From contig NZ_JAHZAA010000016.1 in the NCBI RefSeq assembly GCF_019424165.1, positions 34,073-44,991 of the forward strand: DNA of 10,919 nucleotides. The letters run 5' to 3'. The first letter of the stretch is position 1, and each line of letters starts with the position of its first letter. The notes beneath the pieces are model-generated. The model worked only from the letters and a program-made list of their open reading frames with translations, had not been told where the DNA came from and did no database searches. Shown piece after piece: positions 6,344 through 10,919 of this stretch. Position numbers and translations under genes: made by a program. The stretch comes from Desulfovibrio sp. Its GTDB lineage: Bacteria > Desulfobacterota > Desulfovibrionia > Desulfovibrionales > Desulfovibrionaceae.

Positions 6344-6506
6344 GCCTCGTGGCCGCGGCATCTGCCAGTTCTGAAACGTCCATGATCTTTTCAAGCAGTT
6401 CTAGAAGATAAAAACGATCATTTTCACAACCGTCTTTAAAATCTTGTTCCAGTTGGCCTGATTGAATGTATTGTTCCAGTTTTTCCAGGTCGTTAACGGT
6501 CAACAT
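6264..6506 (-). CDS. Small protein of unknown function, coupled to the LpdD-like gene
   Basis: An 80-aa acidic protein (MLTVNDLEKLEQYIQSG...). Residues 1-55 look alpha-helical and charged; the end is low-complexity and proline-rich (VPPPPSPQTG...), with no signal peptide or membrane segment. I do not recognise the family. It is likely a real gene: a good AAGGA Shine-Dalgarno sequence (complement of 6512-6516) lies 5 nt before the ATG, and the start overlaps the end of the LpdD-like gene by 14 bp on the same strand, a typical coupled arrangement. Its 3' 80 bp are antisense to the transporter gene's end, so the proline-rich tail may be constrained by, or an accident of, the opposite frame. It may be an accessory partner of the LpdD-like protein. 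Confidence 0.65.
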   Translation of the reverse strand: MLTVNDLEKLEQYIQSGQLEQDFKDGCENDRFYLLELLEKIMDVSELADAAATRLIFRGLPVPPPPSPQTGENGAPQQGS

Positions 6507-6882
6507 GGCAGTCCTTCGCGGGTTGTCTCAACCTGGTCACACAGCGATCTGTCAGGGTCGCGGCCAGGTTGAGCACTCGCTCTATTTCTTCTTTGGTGAT
6601 ACAATCAAAATGAATGCCGGCGCTCACGCATACCGTGCAGTCCAGCGCGTCGGCCAGATGACGCGCCATCCGGGCTGCCAGCATGTCTTCGCGGTGTCCG
6701 GGCAGGCTTATCAGATTTTGGACACGGCTTTCTGCTTCTTGCGCGCGCGCGGGCTGGGGGCTTGCCACAGCCACCGCGCCAATATGGGCCTGGCCGCCGC
6801 TGCATATGACTTGCAAGTCGCGGCCCATGCGCAACACGCGTAAAGTCAGGGCAAGTCTGCCGTGTCTGGCGGTAAGTCTCAT
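6493..6882 (-). CDS. LpdD-like protein (UbiD/prenylated-flavin-associated small subunit family)
   Basis: A 129-aa cytoplasmic protein with three conserved-looking blocks: GGQAHIGAVAVA (29-40), LPGHREDMLA (60-69) and SAGIHFDCITKEEIERVL (87-104). I recognise these as the pattern of the LpdD family, small proteins encoded with UbiD-type decarboxylases (gallate/vanillate-type systems) and described as prenylated-flavin chaperones. The assignment is from remembered family motifs and is not proven. I chose ATG at 6882 because CCGGAG lies 5 nt upstream and the family begins close to this point. The longer frame to TTG 6978 (161 aa) has no Shine-Dalgarno sequence and an R/A-rich N-terminus that looks non-coding. 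The gene is followed by the overlapping 80-aa gene. No UbiD or UbiX gene lies in this window, so its partner must be elsewhere or it has a different role. Confidence 0.72.
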   Translation of the reverse strand: MRLTARHGRLALTLRVLRMGRDLQVICSGGQAHIGAVAVASPQPARAQEAESRVQNLISLPGHREDMLAARMARHLADALDCTVCVSAGIHFDCITKEEIERVLNLAATLTDRCVTRLRQPAKDCHVDR

Positions 6883-7392
6883 GTATTCTCCGGTCAATGA
6901 AGTGCCGCTGAAGGCGCGCACAGCATAGCGTACGGCGGCGTGTCCCGCAAGGACAGGGCGGACAATGCGGATGGCCAAAGATGGTTTTACTGGCGCGGCA
7001 TGATGCTGGAAGCGCCTTTTTCACCTCGCTCTGATTGTTCTGATGATTGCGAGCGCGGATGTTCGCCACAGAGGCGTAGGCCTGATTGACGGCTGGCGGA
7101 ATAACTTGCAGCTGAAAACAGCACGCTGTGCAGTGGTGCTGCCAGGCAGCGAAGTGAATGTTCCCCAAAAGCGCAAACAGAGCTTCTCAAGCTTGAAATG
7201 CCTTGCATCCGGAACATCGTTCAGTTTTTCAGGTTGGTTGTTTTACTACATGCTCTGTCTTCGCGGCGCGGGCGCTGCAAGATCGAAAAAATCGGCATAG
7301 ACGATTGTCCCAAAGCGAAACTGCTCTCACAGGCGGGCAGCCATACCCGCCGGAACGTGCCATAGAACATGCAACAACTATATGGAGCTGCC
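6883..7392. other. Divergent intergenic region between the LpdD-like gene and fhs
   Basis: About 510 bp separate the start codons of two divergent genes. Open frames on both strands here are short, lack good Shine-Dalgarno sequences and resemble no protein I know, so I call none. Near fhs there is a GC hairpin, GGCGGG (7332-7337) / CCCGCC (7346-7351), 41 nt before the start codon, and a weak AATCG/CGATT dyad around 7289-7306. I could not find a convincing sigma70 promoter for either gene. I looked for the ZTP (pfl) riboswitch that often precedes fhs and did not find its conserved blocks. Confidence 0.5.
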
Positions 7393-9168
7393 ATGACTTT
7401 GGATCCCACCAAGCACCCTGACTGGAAGATCGCCCTTGATGCGGAATCCCGCATGAAAACCATTGAAACCCTTGCTGCGGAACTGGGCCTTGAAAAGGCT
7501 GAACTGTTGCCGTACGGGCACTATATGGGCAAGGTTGAGCAGCAGGCCGTGATGCAGCGGCTAAAAGACCGCCCCGACGGAAAGTATATTGATGTTACCG
7601 CCATCACCCCCACGCCTTTGGGGGAGGGCAAGTCCACAACCACCATCGGCCTTGTGCAGGGTCTTGCACGGCGCGGACGGCGTTCTTCAGCGGCCATCCG
7701 GCAGCCTTCCGGCGGCCCTACCATGGGAATGAAAGGCTCCGCCGCAGGCGGCGGGCTTTCGCAGTGCATTCCGCTGACACCCTATTCTCTCAACTTTACA
7801 GGCGACCTGCATGCCGTGGGCACGGCCCACAACCTGGGCATGACGGCTTTGACCTCGCGCATGCAGCATGAGCGCAACTATGACGATGCCACGCTGGAAA
7901 AGCTTTCGGGCATGGCGCGACTGAATATCGATCCCACCAGAATCAACACCGGTTGGGTTATGGACTTCTGCGTTCAGGCCCTGCGTAATATCATTATCGG
8001 CATTGAGGGTGATGGGCGCCGCAATGATGGCTTCATGATGCGTTCGCATTTTGACATCACTGTTGCCTCTGAAGTTATGTGCATCCTTTCCATTGCCCGC
8101 GATCTGCGCGATCTGCGCGAGCGGATGGGGCGGATGGTGCTGGCGCATGACCGCAACGGCAAGCCTGTGACCACCAGCGATCTGGGGGTTGCCGGGGCCA
8201 TGACTGCCTGGCTGGTGGAGGCCGCCAAGCCCAACCTTATTCAGACAATCGAGGGGCAGCCCGTTTTTGTGCATACCGGGCCTTTTGCCAATATTGCCCT
8301 TGGGCAAAGCTCGGTCATTGCCGACAGGGTTGCGCTCAAACTCAGTGACTATCATGTGACGGAATCCGGCTTTGCCGCCGAAATGGGCTACGAGAAATTC
8401 TGGAACCTCAAATGCCATTATAGCGGCCTTGTGCCTGATGCGGCTGTGGTTGTGGCTACCGTGCGGGCGCTCAAAAATCACGGCGGTGCTCCCCAGCCCA
8501 AACCCGGCCAGGCACTGCCAGAACCCTACACCCGTGAAGATGTGGGTCTTGTGGAAGCCGGATGCGCCAACCTGCTGCACCATCTGGGCATTGTACGGCG
8601 TTCGGGCGTACCCGCAGTGGTCTGCATCAACAAGTTCCATACCGACACCAAGGCAGAGGTCGATGCCATCCGTCGCATTTGCGAACAGGCCGGAGCAAGG
8701 GTGGCCCTGTCGGAGCACTGGGAGAAGGGCGGAGAGGGCGCTCTGGAGCTTGCTGACGCAGTTACGGACGCCTGCAATGAAAAGAACGAATTCCGGCCGC
8801 TCTACGATTGGAGTTTGCCCCTTACCGAGCGCATCACGACGATCGCTCAGGAGGTTTACGGGGCTGACGGAGTGGAGTTTGAACCGCTTGCAGCCCAGCG
8901 CCTCAAAGACTTGCAGGAAAGACCCGATGCCAACGAGCTGGGCGTCTGCATGGTGAAGACCCAGTACTCCCTGTCTGACAAGCCTGCGCTCAAGGGTGTT
9001 CCCAAGGGCTGGAAGCTGCATGTGCGCGACGTGCTTTTCTTTGGCGGCGCGGGGCTTGTTGCCCCGGTGTCCGGTGATATCAGCCTGATGCCGGGTACTG
9101 GTTCCAAACCGGCTTTCCGCAATATTGATGTGGACGTGGAGACAGGCAAGGTCACAGGACTCTTCTAG
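7393..9168 (+). CDS. fhs: Formate-tetrahydrofolate ligase (10-formyl-THF synthetase)
   Basis: The enzyme joins formate to tetrahydrofolate with ATP, giving 10-formyl-THF for purines, Met-tRNA formylation or, in some Desulfovibrio, formate assimilation by the reductive glycine route. The 591-aa chain has the nucleotide-binding loop TPTPLGEGKSTTT (72-84), then RQPSGGPTMGMKGSAAGGG (103-121), FTGDLHAV, FVHTGPFANIALG, CINKFHTDT and a GDISLMPG block near the C-terminus. It is longer than the roughly 557-aa clostridial enzyme and carries the RQPSGGPT variant in place of REPSLGP, which I associate with a proteobacterial subtype. ATG 7393 is preferred because GGAG lies 5 nt upstream; an in-frame ATG at 7369 has no comparable site. 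The gene stands alone between a long non-coding leader and a hairpin-rich 3' region. Confidence 0.97.
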   Translation: MTLDPTKHPDWKIALDAESRMKTIETLAAELGLEKAELLPYGHYMGKVEQQAVMQRLKDRPDGKYIDVTAITPTPLGEGKSTTTIGLVQGLARRGRRSSAAIRQPSGGPTMGMKGSAAGGGLSQCIPLTPYSLNFTGDLHAVGTAHNLGMTALTSRMQHERNYDDATLEKLSGMARLNIDPTRINTGWVMDFCVQALRNIIIGIEGDGRRNDGFMMRSHFDITVASEVMCILSIARDLRDLRERMGRMVLAHDRNGKPVTTSDLGVAGAMTAWLVEAAKPNLIQTIEGQPVFVHTGPFANIALGQSSVIADRVALKLSDYHVTESGFAAEMGYEKFWNLKCHYSGLVPDAAVVVATVRALKNHGGAPQPKPGQALPEPYTREDVGLVEAGCANLLHHLGIVRRSGVPAVVCINKFHTDTKAEVDAIRRICEQAGARVALSEHWEKGGEGALELADAVTDACNEKNEFRPLYDWSLPLTERITTIAQEVYGADGVEFEPLAAQRLKDLQERPDANELGVCMVKTQYSLSDKPALKGVPKGWKLHVRDVLFFGGAGLVAPVSGDISLMPGTGSKPAFRNIDVDVETGKVTGLF

Positions 9169-9197
9169 AGTCTTTTAGTAAGGATTTACTTCGGGGG

Positions 9198-9220
9198 CAC
9201 AGCGCAGCCAAGCTGTGTTT
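9198..9220 (+). terminator. Weak terminator-like hairpin after fhs
   Basis: CACAGC (9198-9203) pairs with GCTGTG (9212-9217) around an 8-nt loop and is followed by TTT (9218-9220), 29 nt after the fhs stop. It is short with a minimal T-tract, so it may be only a partial terminator ahead of the stronger hairpin at 9338-9410. Confidence 0.4.
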
Positions 9221-9246
9221 ATGCTCCGCAGACAGATGTTCACGAG

Positions 9247-9329
9247 CCGCCAGGGTCATTTAAAGCAAAATTGCTCTGGCGGAACATGCAAAATGCCGCT
9301 GTCCTGGCAAGGGACCATGACATTTTTGC
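9247..9329. other. Two further dyads in the fhs 3' region
   Basis: CCGCCAG (9247-9253) pairs with CTGGCGG (9276-9282), with AGCAA/TTGCT nested inside. Immediately after, GCAAAATG (9288-9295) pairs with CATTTTTGC (9321-9329, one bulged T), with GTCC/GGAC (9301-9304, 9312-9315) nested inside. With the hairpins on each side they form a run of four dyads over about 210 bp. No protein-coding frame here is convincing. A structured RNA, 3'-UTR-derived sRNA or tandem terminators are all possible. Confidence 0.35.
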
Positions 9330-9337
9330 TTCTTTTA

Positions 9338-9410
9338 TACCGCAACAGCCCGTTTCGGAAAGGTCGTTCCCATATTGGGCAGCCTGGTTCCGAAGCGGGC
9401 TGTTTTGCGG
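9338..9410 (+). terminator. Long 17-bp-arm hairpin, probable fhs terminator (possibly bidirectional)
   Basis: AACAGCCCGTTTCGGAA (9344-9360) pairs with TTCCGAAGCGGGCTGTT (9388-9404) with a single G-U. The stem extends outward through CCGCAA/TTGCGG with a 2-nt bulge, and inside there are AGG/CCT and CCCA/TGGG pairings. The T-run TTTT at 9403-9406 is at the 3' base of the stem. On the minus strand the sequence after the stem is also fairly T-rich in parts. The stem is much longer than an average terminator, so a repeat-type element is an alternative. Confidence 0.6.
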
Positions 9411-9493
9411 GCATCGGGCGCGCTCGGTCCGCCATTACGCATAAAATTCGTATTGTTGAAAGGCGGCGTCCGGGGGGATGCTCCTGCATTTTT

Positions 9494-9527
9494 ATTGTAT
9501 CGCGCTTTTACGTCGTATCGGTACAAT
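9494..9527 (+). promoter_or_regulatory. Dyad spanning a TACAAT -10-like box upstream of the small ORF and esterase
   Basis: ATTGTATCG (9494-9502) and CGGTACAAT (9519-9527) are inverted repeats with one G-U type mismatch, 16 bp apart. The right arm contains TACAAT, a 5/6 -10 match, and the left contains TTGTAT, a possible -35 but 21 bp away, which is too far for a normal promoter. A regulator-bound promoter or an RNA hairpin are both possible. Confidence 0.3.
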
Positions 9528-9549
9528 ACTTTTTATCCGGTATCCTTGT

Positions 9550-9578
9550 TTGACATGGATAATATCAGGAGATATTCT
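9550..9578 (+). promoter_or_regulatory. Candidate promoter TTGACA-17-TATTCT, overlapping a Shine-Dalgarno hairpin
   Basis: TTGACA (9550-9555) is a perfect -35 hexamer; 17 bp later TATTCT (9573-9578) matches 4/6 of a -10. Within it, AATATC (9561-9566) and GATATT (9571-9576) flank AGGA, so the Shine-Dalgarno-like AGGAG sits in a hairpin loop. Both readings cannot serve the same transcript: if transcription starts near 9585 the Shine-Dalgarno sequence is not transcribed and only the esterase would be expressed. Confidence 0.35.
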
Positions 9579-9780
9579 GATTACCGTTGAAGAAAATTTC
9601 TTCCCCTGCCACGATGCCTGCCATGCAAAAAGTTGCGTTGCCGGGCATGCCTACTTCTCACTCAACATCGCTCAGGAAAAAATTCGGGCCGCCCTTTTTT
9701 ACGGCAGTTTGATTCATGGCAATGAGCCTCCCGTCACAGCAGCGGCTGTTGTAGCAAAATTTATAAAAGGATCAGTATGA
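9577..9780 (+). CDS. Short Cys/His-containing protein of unknown function, probable non-standard start
   Basis: The open frame ends at TGA 9778-9780, overlapping the esterase ATG as ATGA, the usual signature of coupled genes. Roughly 67 aa are likely coding: the first two-thirds have the C-rich third positions of neighbouring genes. A cluster CHDACHAKSC near the N-terminus has a C-x3-CH element, which could bind metal; it is not a standard CxxCH heme site and there is no export signal. I do not recognise the family. AGGAG (9567-9571) is well placed for CTG 9577 (5 nt) or ATT 9580 (8 nt), both rare start codons. Standard in-frame starts further up (TTG 9550, ATG 9478) lack a properly spaced ribosome site. 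The true start is unsettled and the ORF could be spurious. Confidence 0.42.
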   Translation: MITVEENFFPCHDACHAKSCVAGHAYFSLNIAQEKIRAALFYGSLIHGNEPPVTAAAVVAKFIKGSV

Positions 9781-10337
9781 TCGCCTATATACATGGCTTC
9801 AACTCCAGTCCTGCCAGCAATACTTTTTGTTTGCTGCGGCACGTTTTTCCCCATGCTCGTGCGCTGAACTATCCGTCCAGCGGGCTTTTTCCCGAAAATC
9901 TTGCGCATTTGCAGGCGCAGGCAGCGGCTTTACGTGCGGAAGAGGCAGGACCACTGGTTCTGGTAGGCTCTTCGCTTGGCGGGTTTTATGCCTCCCAACT
10001 CTCGGCGTTGCTTGCCTGTAACTGTGCGCTCTTCAACCCTGTGGTGTGGCCTGCTCAAGCCCTGCGGCAGTTTGTGGGGCCCAATACCTCCTTTCATGGC
10101 GGGCAGCGCTGGAAATTTACGGATGAAATGTGTGACAGCTATGCTATTTTTGCCGATGCGCGCAAAGCTTCCGTGGAGCGCCTTGTGGTGCTCGGCCGTG
10201 CCGATACCCTGCTGGACCCGGCAGAGGCCCGCACGTACTGGAAAAATCATGCCCGCATTCATGAAACTGATGATGGTCACAGCCTGGCTGCCCTTGATGA
10301 AACCATCACAGGCACATTAGCCGCCTGGCAACAGTAA
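9777..10337 (+). CDS. YqiA-like alpha/beta-hydrolase (serine esterase)
   Basis: A 186-aa cytoplasmic alpha/beta hydrolase resembling E. coli YqiA (UPF0227-type, about 190 aa). It has YIHGFNSSP (4-12, oxyanion region, nearly identical to YqiA), the nucleophile elbow GSSLGG with S66, a likely acid D143 in GRADTLLD, and catalytic H168 in DDGHSL. FNPVVWPAQALRQFVG matches the YqiA region downstream of the nucleophile. YqiA hydrolyses short acyl esters in vitro; the natural substrate is unknown. AAGGA lies 5 nt before the ATG, and the start overlaps the preceding short ORF by 4 bp. The next gene begins 48 bp downstream on the same strand with no strong terminator between, so co-transcription is possible. 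I see no reason to assign it as BioH despite biotin genes 3.4 kb away. Confidence 0.9.
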   Translation: MIAYIHGFNSSPASNTFCLLRHVFPHARALNYPSSGLFPENLAHLQAQAAALRAEEAGPLVLVGSSLGGFYASQLSALLACNCALFNPVVWPAQALRQFVGPNTSFHGGQRWKFTDEMCDSYAIFADARKASVERLVVLGRADTLLDPAEARTYWKNHARIHETDDGHSLAALDETITGTLAAWQQ

Positions 10338-10385
10338 AACAAACAGTGCCTTGTTGTTTTGCATATCCTGTGGAGATAACAAACT

Positions 10386-10919
10386 ATGTTTCAAAAATAT
10401 CTTGTATCCGGCCTTGCCCTTTTCGGTATGCTTTTGTGCATTGCCGCTGGGGCTCTGGCCGGGCCTGCCTATAGAGTTGCGCGAACCAGTCTGCCCGAAG
10501 AAGATAACTGGCGGCAGGCAGAGGGACTGTCCATAAGGTTTGACGTGGATGTGGACCGCTGCAAAAAAGAGTACGGCGCGAATTGGTCACGCCAGTGCTC
10601 CGGCCCACCGGCCGGACAGTACGGGACACTGGTGGAGGGGGTCCGTATGACCCCTGCAACGCCGGGAGAATGGCGCTGGCTGAATGGATCGAGTATGGTC
10701 TTTACGCCTGAAAAACATCTGCACCCGCAGACTACCTATACAATTTCCCTTGAAAAAGTCTCCCTGCCTTCGCGCTTTTCGGTCAACCGTCAGCTAACGT
10801 ACACCACGCAACCCCAGGCCGCGCGTATCGGCAAGGAAACATTCTGGACAGATCCTTCTGCCAAAGCCGCTCACGCCATTTCTGTGCCTGTGTATTTTAT
10901 ATGGCCGGTCAATCCTCAA
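10386..10919 (+). CDS. Secreted protein, probable N-terminus of a bacterial alpha-2-macroglobulin (partial, runs off window)
   Basis: The frame is open from ATG 10386 to the window end (178 codons). Residues 1-25 are a Sec signal peptide (MFQKYLVSG...AAGALA, cleavage likely after ALA); C18 lacks a lipobox, so it is not a lipoprotein. The mature part contains beta-rich segments such as GVRMTPATPGEWRWLNGSSMVFTPEKHLHPQTTYTISL split around residues 82-120, which match the Ig-like/MG N-terminal domains of bacterial alpha-2-macroglobulins. These are large periplasmic protease traps, often encoded beside penicillin-binding protein 1C. The thioester and bait regions would lie beyond the window, so the family call is provisional. 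GGAG lies 10 nt before the start. The 48-bp gap after the esterase holds only a weak A/T-rich AACAA/TTGTT dyad. Confidence 0.72.
   Translation, partial: MFQKYLVSGLALFGMLLCIAAGALAGPAYRVARTSLPEEDNWRQAEGLSIRFDVDVDRCKKEYGANWSRQCSGPPAGQYGTLVEGVRMTPATPGEWRWLNGSSMVFTPEKHLHPQTTYTISLEKVSLPSRFSVNRQLTYTTQPQAARIGKETFWTDPSAKAAHAISVPVYFIWPVNPQ

Noticed and set aside
6883..6978. N-terminal extension of the LpdD-like protein to TTG 6978
   Set aside because: No ribosome site precedes the TTG, while ATG 6882 has CCGGAG at 5 nt; the extra residues look non-coding.
6605..7168. Minus-strand 187-codon frame overlapping the LpdD-like gene
   Set aside because: It is out of frame with the recognisable protein, and its C/H/R/P-rich composition is typical of a shadow frame.
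7169..7392. ZTP (pfl) riboswitch upstream of fhs
   Set aside because: The conserved pfl blocks, including the 3' CCGCCUGGGC segment, are absent; only an unrelated GGCGGG/CCCGCC hairpin is present.
7687..9021. Long minus-strand open frame (444 codons) inside fhs
   Set aside because: It mirrors the conserved fhs coding sequence and has no Shine-Dalgarno sequence or recognisable domain.
9777..10337. Esterase as the BioH of the biotin pathway
   Set aside because: It matches YqiA more closely (HGFNSSP, FNPVVWP), and it is separated from the biotin operon by an opposite-strand pair and fhs.
10338..10385. AACAA/TTGTT hairpin as a terminator between the esterase and the next gene
   Set aside because: The stem is only about 5 A/T pairs and interrupted, too weak to call.
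1..10919. tRNA, rRNA, CRISPR array, IS element or attachment site
   Set aside because: I scanned the non-coding gaps and saw no cloverleaf, no regularly spaced repeats, no transposase or integrase frame and no target-site duplication.

Overview
The window looks like a chromosomal segment of a sulfate-reducing deltaproteobacterium of the Desulfovibrio type. The evidence is moderately high GC, a Ros/MucR-type single zinc-finger regulator, a bioD-bioA gene fusion, a long (591 aa) formate-tetrahydrofolate ligase with the RQPSGGPT sequence variant, and a biotin synthase whose cysteine pattern resembles that of obligate anaerobes. The genus is inferred from these features and was not tested by a search.

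Layout, left to right. (1) 29-772 encodes an unrecognised exported lipoprotein; an AT-rich terminator overlaps its stop codon and a strong GC hairpin follows. (2) 773-1108 is an AT-rich regulatory gap leading into a MucR-family regulator (1109-1507), which ends at a textbook terminator. (3) 1544-1930 is a long non-coding leader with a good promoter candidate and two hairpins. One hairpin has an alternative pairing partner upstream. It leads into a tightly overlapping set: bioB (1931-2881), a bioD-bioA fusion (2865-4991) and a sodium:solute symporter-family transporter (4988-6343). Together these encode the last three steps of biotin synthesis (KAPA to DAPA, DAPA to dethiobiotin, dethiobiotin to biotin) plus a transporter of unknown substrate. 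No bioF or pimeloyl-forming gene is present here. (4) On the minus strand, a translationally coupled pair faces the biotin genes: an LpdD-like (UbiD/prenylated-flavin-associated) protein (6493-6882) and an unrecognised 80-aa protein (6264-6506). The 80-aa gene overlaps the 3' end of the transporter gene by 80 bp.

(5) 7393-9168 is fhs, which activates formate with ATP to 10-formyl-tetrahydrofolate. About 400 bp of hairpin-rich non-coding DNA follows, including a 17-bp-arm hairpin that is probably the fhs terminator. (6) A short cysteine/histidine-containing ORF (about 67 aa, probably with a non-standard start codon) overlaps by ATGA a YqiA-type serine esterase (9777-10337). The window then runs off the end of a secreted protein (10386 onward) that looks like the N-terminus of a bacterial alpha-2-macroglobulin.

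The most interesting points are the bioB leader with mutually exclusive pairings, the biotin synthase lacking one canonical [2Fe-2S] cysteine, the transporter coupled to biotin genes, the LpdD-like protein without any UbiD/UbiX nearby, and the short coupled ORF with a Shine-Dalgarno sequence inside a hairpin loop.
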